In this document: one piece after another, positions 26,044 through 33,508 of the stretch
Layout: the number at the start of each line of letters is the position of its first letter
Numbering within the stretch: position 1 is the first letter of the stretch
Assembly: GCF_014655715.1 (NCBI RefSeq)
Contig: NZ_BNBM01000001.1
Span: 62,001 to 126,000, forward strand
DNA length: 64,000 nucleotides
From: Streptomyces lanatus
GTDB taxonomy: Bacteria > Actinomycetota > Actinomycetes > Streptomycetales > Streptomycetaceae
Direction: 5' to 3'
Notes under the pieces: generated by a model
Told to the model about the DNA's origin: nothing
What the model saw: only the letters and a program-made list of their open reading frames with translations
Database searches by the model: none
Position numbers and translations under genes: made by a program

Positions 26044-26990
26044 CAGGCGCGCCTCCTGACGGTTCGGGTGACATGCCGGGCGTCCAGACCGGACAGACCG
26101 CGCACGGCGACGTACGCCTTCTCGCGCCCGGGCAGGGAGACCCGGCCGCGCAGCACGGCCTCCGGGTCACGCTCGATGCGGTCCAGGAGTCGGCGGTAGA
26201 TACCGGCCATGGCGGCGACGCAGGCGCCGCTGCGCCGGTCGAGCATGGGGAGCAGCCGGTAGCCCTCGGCGAAAAGGGCGCGGGCCCGTCGCACTTCGAA
26301 GTGGACGAGGCCCGCGAAGTCGGAGCCCTCCGGTGGGGTCGGCCCGCTGAAGCCGGCCGAGCAGCCGAATTTGGCGAGGTCGTCGGAGGGCAGATAGGTG
26401 CGCCCTCCCTCGGCGTCCTCCCGGACATCACGCAGGATGTTGGTCAGCTGCAGGGCGAGCCCGAGCGTGTCGGCGTACTCGGGAGCGCGTTCGGCGCCGC
26501 GCGCACCCGGTTCGGTGCCGAAGACGCCGAGCGAGAGCCGCCCGATGGCGCCGGCCACACAGCGGCAGTAGGCCTTCAGATCGTCCCAGGTCTCGTAGGT
26601 CTCCCCGCGTACGTCCATCAGGACGCCGTCGATCAGCTCGTCCAGTCCGCCGAGGGGGATCGGGAAGACGTCGGCGGCGTGGGCGAGGGCCACGGCCACG
26701 GGGTCGACGTCGTCCTCGTCGACCTCACGGTCGCGGATCCGGGTCAGCAGCTGACGGGTGTCCTCGAGTCTGGCGACCTTGACGTCGCCGGTCAGGGCGC
26801 CGTCGCCGATGTCGTCGACGCGGCGCGAGAACGCGTACAGCGCCGACATGGCGCGGCGCTTGGACGTGGGCAGCAGCCTGATGCCGTAGGCGAAGTTACG
26901 GGCCTGCTGCCCGGTGACGGCCTCGCAGTAGCTGTAGGCGGCGAGTACCGGTGCGGACGCGTGTGGTGCAGACTCCACGGTCCGGATCAC
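26043..26990 (-). CDS. hpnD: Presqualene diphosphate synthase HpnD
   Basis: A 315-residue squalene/phytoene-synthase-fold enzyme that joins two farnesyl diphosphates to presqualene diphosphate. The first Asp motif is SRRVDDIGDG; the second lies in LQLTNILRDVREDAEGGRTYLP. LYAFSRRVDD and YCRCVAGAIGRLS are also family blocks. The ATG overlaps the hpnC stop by 4 bp (26987-26990). It acts before HpnC in chemistry although it is encoded after it. Confidence 0.95.
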   Translation of the reverse strand: MIRTVESAPHASAPVLAAYSYCEAVTGQQARNFAYGIRLLPTSKRRAMSALYAFSRRVDDIGDGALTGDVKVARLEDTRQLLTRIRDREVDEDDVDPVAVALAHAADVFPIPLGGLDELIDGVLMDVRGETYETWDDLKAYCRCVAGAIGRLSLGVFGTEPGARGAERAPEYADTLGLALQLTNILRDVREDAEGGRTYLPSDDLAKFGCSAGFSGPTPPEGSDFAGLVHFEVRRARALFAEGYRLLPMLDRRSGACVAAMAGIYRRLLDRIERDPEAVLRGRVSLPGREKAYVAVRGLSGLDARHVTRTVRRRA

Positions 26991-27886
26991 CCCTCTCCTC
27001 GCAGAGTCACGCCCACCTCACGCAGCAGCTGGCGCTTGCTGGCCTTGGGCGGGCCGGGAAGTACGTCGTATTCGGCGGCGGCGATCGCACGGATCGCCGC
27101 CCTTCCCCCCGCCACGAAACCCGCGAGCAGCAGCTTGAGCCTGCCGTGGACGCTACCCACCAGGGGGGTGCCTTCATTCAGGAGGAGCCGGGCACGTTCG
27201 GCTTCGTATGCAACCAGTGCGCGCACCGATGCGCCCGCTGTTTCTGCCGCGAGATCGGTTTCCTGCACGTGAAAGCGCTTCATGTCCGCCGCGGGCAGAT
27301 AGATCCGGTCACGGCCGAGATCCTCGGCGACGTCCTGGAGGTGCTCGACGATCTGCAGCGCGGTGCACACCGCGTCGGAGAGGCGGATCCGCTCGGGCGT
27401 CTCGGTGCCGGTGACGGCGAGGACGAGGCGGCCGACGGGGTTGGCGGAGAGTTCGCAGTAGGCAAGCAGATCGTCGTAGGTCTCGTAGCGTCCGACGAGC
27501 TGGTCCTGGCGGTTGGCGGCGATCAGGCCGAGAAAGGGCTCGGGGGTGAGCGAGCGGCGGCGGACCGTCGGCTGGAGGCGGCGCAACAGGGGGTGGCTCG
27601 GGGTGCCGTCGAAGACGCGGCGCAGGTCGGCCTCGAAGGCGTCGAGCAGGATCAGGCGGTCCTCGGCGTCCTCGGGCGGTACGCCCAGCAGTCGGGCGTC
27701 GGCGCCGCCGGGAGCGAGATCGCCGTCGCCGATGTCGTCGACCAGGCGGGCGAAGCCGTAGACGGCCATGAGGTCGGTTCGCCAGGCCCTGGGCAGGAAG
27801 AACGGGGCCACGGGGAAGTTCTCCGCTGCGGCTTTGTCGAGCGTGCCGCGCTCCGGATCGTCGGAGGGCGCGCCGGTTCGGTTCAC
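26987..27886 (-). CDS. hpnC: Hydroxysqualene synthase HpnC
   Basis: A 299-residue squalene/phytoene-synthase-fold protein that hydrolyses presqualene diphosphate to hydroxysqualene. Motifs are FARLVDDIGDG and LQIVEHLQDVAEDLGRDRIYLP. The GTG start at 27886 has no visible Shine-Dalgarno; instead it overlaps the stop of a 22-codon upstream ORF (GTGA), which suggests it is reached by coupled or reinitiating ribosomes. It is the first enzyme gene of the hopanoid operon. Confidence 0.93.
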   Translation of the reverse strand: MNRTGAPSDDPERGTLDKAAAENFPVAPFFLPRAWRTDLMAVYGFARLVDDIGDGDLAPGGADARLLGVPPEDAEDRLILLDAFEADLRRVFDGTPSHPLLRRLQPTVRRRSLTPEPFLGLIAANRQDQLVGRYETYDDLLAYCELSANPVGRLVLAVTGTETPERIRLSDAVCTALQIVEHLQDVAEDLGRDRIYLPAADMKRFHVQETDLAAETAGASVRALVAYEAERARLLLNEGTPLVGSVHGRLKLLLAGFVAGGRAAIRAIAAAEYDVLPGPPKASKRQLLREVGVTLRGEG

Positions 27887-27951
27887 CGTGGGCTGCCCGG
27901 GGCGGGGACGGCGCAGGCGGAGGCGTTGAGCTGGGGAGTTTCCGTAGCCAT
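27883..27951 (-). CDS. 22-codon upstream ORF coupled to hpnC
   Basis: ATG at 27951 encodes MATETPQLNASACAVPAPGS plus two residues and ends with a TGA that shares bases with the hpnC GTG. A GGGAG site lies about 12 bp upstream of its ATG, whereas hpnC itself has none. It may be a leader peptide that delivers ribosomes to hpnC. It could also be chance; conservation across species is the test. Confidence 0.5.
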   Translation of the reverse strand: MATETPQLNASACAVPAPGSPR

Positions 27952-28207
27952 TGCCGTCACATCTCCCGTTCTACACCGCAGACCCAATGCACACTATTTC
28001 GGACACGCCGCCCGGCTGTCCGCGCCGCGGCCCGGAGAGAGGGGTGTCGCGCCTTATCGCCCCACTTGCCGCGTTTCGGTACCGGTACAGCTTACGTTGT
28101 ACAACGCACCGAGGCCCTTGGGGGCGTCCTGCACATCACAACAACACACCGATTGATGTCAAGATTCCTGGCACCGGCCGGAGTTGACGTTTCCTTTGCA
28201 GACGCGG
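27952..28207. promoter_or_regulatory. Hopanoid operon upstream region with candidate promoter and palindrome
   Basis: This noncoding stretch must contain the operon promoter. On the - strand, TTGACA (28157-28162) and TGATGT (28133-28138) are spaced 18 bp. About 20 bp downstream of the predicted start lies the perfect 12-bp palindrome CGTTGTACAACG (28095-28106), a plausible operator. The remainder is GC-rich leader with no other clear signal. Confidence 0.4.
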
Positions 28208-28234
28208 GCCCCGCCGGGGCAGTTCCGGCGGGGC
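28208..28234 (-). terminator. Hairpin terminator of the exporter/polyol-phosphate operon
   Basis: GCCCCGCCGG (28208-28217) pairs perfectly with CCGGCGGGGC (28225-28234) around a 7-nt loop, 43 bp beyond the stop codon of the ABC ATPase gene. No U-tract follows. Confidence 0.75.
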
Positions 28235-28276
28235 TCCGGGAAAGGCGCTGGGCCGCTTGGCCCATGTCCGGGTGGA

Positions 28277-29056
28277 CTACTTGCCCGTGAACTTCTCGTA
28301 CTCCTTGAGGACCTCGTCGGTCGGGCCGTCCATGCGCAGCTCGCCGCGTTCCAGCCACAGCACGCGGTTGCAGGTGTCGCGGATCGACTTGTTGTTGTGG
28401 CTGACCAGGAACACCGTGCCGGCTTCCTTGCGCAGTTCACGGATGCGGTCCTCGGAGCGCTTCTGGAACTTGCGGTCGCCGGTGGCCAGCGCCTCGTCGA
28501 TCATGAGGACGTCGTGGTCCTTGGCGGCGGCGATGGAGAAGCGCAGCCGGGCCGCCATGCCGGAGGAATAGGTGCGCATGGGCAGGGTGATGAAGTCGCC
28601 CTTCTCGTTGATGCCGGAGAAATCGACGATGCCCTGGTAGCGCTCCTTGATCTGCTCGCGGGTCATGCCCATGGCGAGCCCACCCAATATGACGTTGCGC
28701 TCGCCGGTGAGGTCGTTCATCAGTGCCGCGTTCACACCGAGCAGGGAGGGCTGGCCGTCGGTGAAGACCTTGCCCTTCTCTGGCGGGAGCAGTCCGGCGA
28801 TGGCGCGCAGCAGGGTGGACTTGCCGGAGCCGTTGGAGCCGATCAGGCCGATGGCCTCGCCCCGGTAGGCGACGAAGGAGACGCCGCGTACGGCGTGCAC
28901 CTTGCGTACGCCCCGCTCCTCGCCGCGCTTCATGATGCGGCTGAGGGCGGCGGTGGCGCTGCCCTTGCCGGACTTGGCGCCGTTGACGCGGTAGACGATG
29001 TGCAGCTCGTCCGCGATGACGGTGGGGATGTGCGCATCCGCCCTCTGCTCAGCCAC
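28277..29056 (-). CDS. Polysaccharide/teichoic-acid type ABC exporter, ATPase (Wzt/TagH-like)
   Basis: A 259-residue ABC ATPase. Walker A is GSNGSGKST (near residue 74), the signature is YSSGMAARLRFS, and Walker B is VLMIDEAL. The block DFSGINEKGDFITLPMRTYSSGMAARL is typical of Wzt/TagH/RfbE proteins that power export of lipid-linked glycans or teichoic acids. It lacks the C-terminal carbohydrate-binding domain of some Wzt proteins. Its ATG overlaps the permease gene by 8 bp, and it is the last gene of a seven-gene operon. Confidence 0.92.
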   Translation of the reverse strand: MAEQRADAHIPTVIADELHIVYRVNGAKSGKGSATAALSRIMKRGEERGVRKVHAVRGVSFVAYRGEAIGLIGSNGSGKSTLLRAIAGLLPPEKGKVFTDGQPSLLGVNAALMNDLTGERNVILGGLAMGMTREQIKERYQGIVDFSGINEKGDFITLPMRTYSSGMAARLRFSIAAAKDHDVLMIDEALATGDRKFQKRSEDRIRELRKEAGTVFLVSHNNKSIRDTCNRVLWLERGELRMDGPTDEVLKEYEKFTGK

Positions 29057-29978
29057 GGCCGTACCTCTCCTCCGCCTTCCAGAAGTACACGAAGCCGCCG
29101 ACCGCGAACAGCACGGCCCATCCGGCGGCCGCCGCCCAGACGTGGTCGGGCAGCTGCGTGTGGTCGTAGCCGTCGATGAGAGCGAAGCGCATCAGGTCCA
29201 TGTAGACCGCGGCCGGGTTCCACTGCAGGACGGTGGCGATCCAGTCTGGCTTGCCCTTGAGCATGATCGGGATGGAGAACATCACCCCGGACGCGTACAT
29301 CCACGTACGCATCACGAACGGCATCAGCTGCGCCAGGTCGGGGGTCTTGGCGCCGGCGCGGGCCATGATCAGGGCGAGGCCGGTGTTGAAGAGGAACTGA
29401 AGGACCAGCACCGGCAGGATCAGCACCCAGCTGAGCTTCGGATAGCTGCCGAAGCCGATCGCCACGACGAACAGCACGATCATCGAGTACAGCAGCTGCT
29501 GGAGCTGCTGGAGCGCGAAGGAGATGGGGAGCGACGCGCGCGGGAAGTGCAGTGCGCGCACCAGGCCCAGGTTGCCCGAGATCGCGCGGACGCCCGCCAT
29601 CACCGAGCTCTGGGTGAAGGTGAACACGAAGACGCCGGTGACCAGGAACGGGATGTACACCTCGCGGGGCATGCCCCGGTCGGCCTGGAGGATCACGCCG
29701 AAGATGAAGAAGTACACGGCCGCGTTCAGCAGCGGCGTGGCCACCTGCCAGAGCTGGCCGAGCTTCGCCTGGCTGTACTGGGCGGTCAGCTTCGCCCGCG
29801 AGAACGCGAGGATGAAGTGCCGCCGGTCCCAGAGCTGACGGACGTACTCGAACAGCGAGGGCCGGGCGCCGCTCACAGCGAGCCCGTACTTGGCGGCCAG
29901 CTGGGCCGCCGTGAGTCCCTCGTCGGGCGACGGCGGCGCGCTCACCGCGACCGAGCCGTCGTGCGTTGTCTCACTCAC
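29049..29978 (-). CDS. Polysaccharide/teichoic-acid type ABC exporter, permease (Wzm/TagG-like)
   Basis: A 309-residue ABC-2 type permease with about six membrane spans after a cytosolic N-terminus of about 55 residues. The segment VRQLWDRRHFILAFSRAKLTAQYSQAKLGQLWQVATPLL is the typical N-terminal coupling helix of TagG/Wzm proteins. Together with the ATPase it should flip or export a lipid-linked product. It follows the glycosyltransferase gene by 93 bp, the only sizeable gap in the operon. Confidence 0.92.
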   Translation of the reverse strand: MSETTHDGSVAVSAPPSPDEGLTAAQLAAKYGLAVSGARPSLFEYVRQLWDRRHFILAFSRAKLTAQYSQAKLGQLWQVATPLLNAAVYFFIFGVILQADRGMPREVYIPFLVTGVFVFTFTQSSVMAGVRAISGNLGLVRALHFPRASLPISFALQQLQQLLYSMIVLFVVAIGFGSYPKLSWVLILPVLVLQFLFNTGLALIMARAGAKTPDLAQLMPFVMRTWMYASGVMFSIPIMLKGKPDWIATVLQWNPAAVYMDLMRFALIDGYDHTQLPDHVWAAAAGWAVLFAVGGFVYFWKAEERYGRG

Positions 29979-30071
29979 CAGTTGAAACTTTCGTCTTCGA
30001 GATGCGCAGACTGTGCGGGCCTGGCATGAACCTGGGGCCGTCGGGCCCGGTCACTCTCAGGGTCGAGCTTG

Positions 30072-30953
30072 TCAGATGACGGGAGGTCGGCCCAGTCGAG
30101 TCAGCCGCCACACCGTACGCCACTTCATGGGCCTGCGGGGACCGCACGGAGTGGTCCAGCCTTCCCTGAATCCGCCGAACCATGCCCGGAGGGCGGGGCG
30201 GGAGGGGCGCCGGGCCAGCGTGAGCAGCATCCAGACGCCCAGATAGACCGGGACAAGGGGGGCGGGGAGGTTGCGGCGAGCGAGCCAGACGCGGTTGCGG
30301 GCCACCATGCGGTGGTAGACCGCGTGCCGCGAGGGCGCGGTCGTCGGGTGGAACAGCACCATGTCCGACCGGTAATCGATCATCCAGCCCGCGTCGAGGG
30401 CCCGCCATGCAAGGTCGGTTTCCTCGTGGGCGTAGAAGAATTCGTCCGGGAGTCCGCCGACTTCGGCGAAGACCTGGGTGCGTACGGCGTTGGCGCCGCC
30501 GAGGAAGGTGGTGACCCGGGAGGAGCGCATCGGGTCGGCCGCGCGCAGCCGGGGGACGTGGCGGCGCTGGGTGACCCCGGTGTCGGGGTCGGCGATACGG
30601 AAGCTGACGATGCCGAGCTTCGGGTCTGCCGTGAAGGCCTCGCGGCAGAGTTCGGCGGTGTCGTGGTGGGCGAGGAGGCCGTCGTCGTCGAGGAAGAGCA
30701 ATATGTCGACGTCGCGGCCGCTGGGGCCGAATGCCTCTATGCCGACGTTGCGGCCGCCGGGGATGCCGAGGTTCTCGGGCAGCTCGATGGTGCGCACGCC
30801 CTCGGGGACGTCGGGCACCGGGGAGCCGTTGCCGACGACGACCACCTCGACCTTGTCGCCGTCCTGCTTGGCGACCGAGTCGAGCAGGGCCCGTAGCTCG
30901 TCGGGGCGGTTGCCCATGGTGATGATCACCGCGCCGACCTTCACGCCGGTCAC
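30072..30953 (-). CDS. Family 2 glycosyltransferase
   Basis: A 293-residue GT-A fold transferase. The N-terminal AVIITMGNRPDELRALLDS and VVVVGNGSP blocks, the LLFLDDDGLL metal site, FLGGANAVRTQVF and HEETDLAWRALDAGW are all GT2 marks, close to rhamnosyl- and galactofuranosyl-transferase-like proteins. There is no membrane span, although the C-terminal basic tail may bind membrane. The GTG start at 30953 overlaps the stop of the CDP-alcohol transferase gene by 4 bp. It probably decorates or primes the product exported by the neighbouring ABC transporter. Confidence 0.9.
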   Translation of the reverse strand: MTGVKVGAVIITMGNRPDELRALLDSVAKQDGDKVEVVVVGNGSPVPDVPEGVRTIELPENLGIPGGRNVGIEAFGPSGRDVDILLFLDDDGLLAHHDTAELCREAFTADPKLGIVSFRIADPDTGVTQRRHVPRLRAADPMRSSRVTTFLGGANAVRTQVFAEVGGLPDEFFYAHEETDLAWRALDAGWMIDYRSDMVLFHPTTAPSRHAVYHRMVARNRVWLARRNLPAPLVPVYLGVWMLLTLARRPSRPALRAWFGGFREGWTTPCGPRRPMKWRTVWRLTRLGRPPVI

Positions 30954-31729
30954 TTCAGCCTGCTGGAGGCGAGGATGGACACGAGGTGCAGCAGGGTCTG
31001 GAGCAGGGCGATGCCGGCGAGCACGGCGACGCCGAGCCGGGAGAAGAACAGGTCGCCGCGGACCTGGTCGGCGATCGCCAGGACCAGGATCAGCAGCGAG
31101 GCCTCGATGCCGAGGATGAGGCGATGGAACTTCAGCAGAGCGGCGGCCTTGCGGGCCATCGCCATGCCGGAAGAGCGCATCTCGGACGCGGCCTCCTGCA
31201 CCGGCGGCTTGCCGGCCTGGTGGCGGGCGACGCCGACCAGGTCGGTCTCGGCCTTGATCAGGATCGCGCCGAGCGCGGCCAGCGTGCCGAGGAAGGCCCA
31301 CAGCCAGTCGATACGGCCGCTGCCCCACAGGTCGGCGGCGCGCAGCCCGAATCCGACGAGCACGGCGGCGTCGGTGAGGTAGGCGCCGACCCGGTCCAGG
31401 TAGACGCCGTTGAGCGAGTACTGCTTCTTCCAGCGGGCGATCTCGCCGTCGACGCAGTCCAGGAGGAGATACATCTGGACGCACACCACGCCCAGGACGG
31501 CGCCCGTGATCCCCGGCACCAGGAGCGCCGGGGCCGCGAGCACACCGAAGACGGTCATCAGGTACGTGAGCTGGTTGGGCGTGACCCTGGTGTTCACCAG
31601 GTAGCGGTCGACCCGCAGGGACACCTCTCGCATGTAGAGGCGTCCCATCCAGTGCTCACCGCTGCGCCGGTCCTTCACCCCCGCGGGGTGAACGACGGGG
31701 CGGAGTTCAGCTACCGATGGCCTTGACAT
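30950..31729 (-). CDS. CDP-alcohol phosphatidyltransferase family protein with altered active site
   Basis: A 259-residue integral membrane protein of the CDP-alcohol phosphotransferase family, with about six spans. The consensus D-x2-DG-x2-AR-x8-G-x3-D-x3-D reads D91, D94-G95, A98-R99, G108, D112 and then Ala116 where the last catalytic Asp should be (LDRVGAYLTD). That Asp is the presumed general base, so activity may be altered or lost unless Asp120 substitutes. It overlaps the dehydrogenase gene by 23 bp; a shorter start at 31648 (MGRLYMREVS) has a better ribosome site. It lies in an operon with a second, fully canonical family member. Confidence 0.87.
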   Translation of the reverse strand: MSRPSVAELRPVVHPAGVKDRRSGEHWMGRLYMREVSLRVDRYLVNTRVTPNQLTYLMTVFGVLAAPALLVPGITGAVLGVVCVQMYLLLDCVDGEIARWKKQYSLNGVYLDRVGAYLTDAAVLVGFGLRAADLWGSGRIDWLWAFLGTLAALGAILIKAETDLVGVARHQAGKPPVQEAASEMRSSGMAMARKAAALLKFHRLILGIEASLLILVLAIADQVRGDLFFSRLGVAVLAGIALLQTLLHLVSILASSRLK

Positions 31730-32768
31730 AGTCGGCGTAGATGTCCTTGATCTGGTCGGTTGTCAGGTCGAGGTGTTCGAGGATCGTGTAGCGGCCGGGC
31801 CGGGTCTGCGGAGCGAACTCCACGGCGCGGACGAACTCGTCGTCCGTGAAGCCGATCTCCTCCGGCAGGACCGGCAGACCGTGCCGACGCAGCACCTCGG
31901 CCATGTAGGCCGACTCCTCGTGGGCTCCGCGCAGATACATCGCGAAGGCCGCGCCCAGGCCGCACTGCTCGCCGTGGCTCGCGGCACGCTTGGGGAACAG
32001 CAGGTCGAAGGCGTGGTTGATCTCGTGGCACGAGCCCGAGGCCGGGCGCGAGTCGCCGGAGATCGACATGGCGACGCCGGTGAGGACCAGCGCCTCGGCG
32101 AGGACCTGGAGGAAGTCGTTGTCGCCGACTCCGCCCGGGTGCCGGAGCACGGCCTCGCCGGCCTGTCGGGCCATGGCGGCCGCGAGGCCGTCGATCTTCT
32201 CGCCCTTGACGCGGTTGGCGAGCTCCCAGTCGGCGATCGCGTTGATGTTGGAGATCGCGTCGCCGATGCCCGCGCGCACGAAACGCACCGGGGCCTCGCG
32301 GATGACGTCGAGGTCGATGACGGCCGCTATCGGGTTGGGCACGCCGTACGATCCGCGGCCCGCGTCGTTGTCGAGGGTCGCGACGGGCGAGCACAGGCCG
32401 TCGTGCGCGAGGTTCGTCGGTACGGCGACCAGCGGCAGGCCGACCCGCGCCGCGGCGAACTTGGCACAGTCGATGATCTTGCCACCGCCGAGGCCGACGA
32501 CCGCGTCGTAGTGGCCGGCCTTCATCTCGCCGGCCAGCCGGATCGCGTCGTCGAGAGTGCCACCGCCGACCTCGTACCAGGTGGCACCGGGCAGCGAGGG
32601 AGCGAGCCGCTCCCTGAGCGTCGCGCCGGATCCGCCGCTGACGGCGACGGCGAGCTTGCCGGAGTGCGAGATGCGCTCGTCGGCGAGCACACAGGCCAGG
32701 TCGTCCAGGGCACCCGGGCGAATGTCGACGACGACCGGCGAGGGAATCAGCCGGGTCAGTACTGGCAT
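31707..32768 (-). CDS. Glycerol-1-phosphate-dehydrogenase-like (AraM/EgsA) Fe-ADH-fold enzyme
   Basis: A 353-residue member of the iron-containing alcohol dehydrogenase/dehydroquinate synthase superfamily, closest by motifs to sn-glycerol-1-phosphate dehydrogenases. The NAD site is VGLGGGKIIDCAKFAA; metal ligands fit TNLAHDGLCSP (Asp), SGSCHEINHAFD (His) and ASHGEQCGLG (His). It would reduce dihydroxyacetone phosphate or a related ketose phosphate to a polyol phosphate. The ATG at 32768 overlaps the nucleotidyltransferase gene by 13 bp. Context suggests it makes the alcohol phosphate that is activated by CTP next door. The exact substrate is unproven. Confidence 0.85.
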   Translation of the reverse strand: MPVLTRLIPSPVVVDIRPGALDDLACVLADERISHSGKLAVAVSGGSGATLRERLAPSLPGATWYEVGGGTLDDAIRLAGEMKAGHYDAVVGLGGGKIIDCAKFAAARVGLPLVAVPTNLAHDGLCSPVATLDNDAGRGSYGVPNPIAAVIDLDVIREAPVRFVRAGIGDAISNINAIADWELANRVKGEKIDGLAAAMARQAGEAVLRHPGGVGDNDFLQVLAEALVLTGVAMSISGDSRPASGSCHEINHAFDLLFPKRAASHGEQCGLGAAFAMYLRGAHEESAYMAEVLRRHGLPVLPEEIGFTDDEFVRAVEFAPQTRPGRYTILEHLDLTTDQIKDIYADYVKAIGS

Positions 32769-33508
32769 GCGATCTCCCGTCCGCGGGCGAGATCGTCGTG
32801 GTTGTCGATCTCGACCCACTTGACGTCGCCGATCGGCGCCACGTCGATGCGGAAGCCGCGGTTCACGAGCTCCTGATAACCGTGCTCGTAGAACTGCTGC
32901 GGGTCGGTCTCCCACACGGCCTTGAGGGCGTCGGCCAGCTCGGGGGCGGCGTCGCCCTCGATGAGGGTGACGCCGATGTACTCCCCGGTGGCCTCGGCGG
33001 GGTCCATCAGCTTGGTGATCTTCGTCATGCCCTTGGCGGGGTCGACGACGACCTTCATCTCCTCGTCGGCGAGGCTCTTCACCGTGTCCAGGGCGAGGAT
33101 GATGCGACGGCCCTCACCGCGGGCGGCGAGCAGCGTCTTCTCGACGGAGACCGGGTGGACGGTGTCGCCGTTGGCGAGGATCACGCCGTCCTTGAGGGCG
33201 TCACGTCCGCACCACAGGGAGTAGGCGTTGTTCCACTCCTCGGCCTTGTCGTTGTCGATGAGGGTGAGCTTGAGGCCGTACTTCGCCTCAAGGGCCGCCT
33301 TGCGCTCGTACACCGCTTCCTTGCGGTAGCCGACGATGATCGCGACCTCGGTCAGCCCGATCTCGGCGAAGTTCGCCAGGGTCAGGTCGAGAACCGTGGG
33401 TTCGCCTTCTATGCCCGCGGGCCCCACCGGCACCAGAGCCTTGGGAAGGCTGTCGGTGTAGGGGCGCAGACGCCGTCCGGCGCCGGCCGCCAGCACGAGG
33501 CCGATCAT
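32756..33508 (-). CDS. NTP (probably CTP) : alcohol-phosphate nucleotidyltransferase
   Basis: A 250-residue nucleotidyltransferase of the LicC/IPCT-like branch. The pyrophosphorylase signature is LAAGAGRRLRPYTDSLPKALVPVG (residues about 5-28); the metal site is ILANGDTVHP; WNNAYSLWCGRDAL and KWVEIDNHDDLARG match cytidylyltransferases for choline phosphate, inositol phosphate or similar alcohols. It should form a CDP-alcohol for the two neighbouring CDP-alcohol phosphotransferases. ATGA overlap with the 602-residue protein upstream and a 13-bp overlap with the dehydrogenase downstream support one operon. Confidence 0.87.
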   Translation of the reverse strand: MIGLVLAAGAGRRLRPYTDSLPKALVPVGPAGIEGEPTVLDLTLANFAEIGLTEVAIIVGYRKEAVYERKAALEAKYGLKLTLIDNDKAEEWNNAYSLWCGRDALKDGVILANGDTVHPVSVEKTLLAARGEGRRIILALDTVKSLADEEMKVVVDPAKGMTKITKLMDPAEATGEYIGVTLIEGDAAPELADALKAVWETDPQQFYEHGYQELVNRGFRIDVAPIGDVKWVEIDNHDDLARGREIACQY

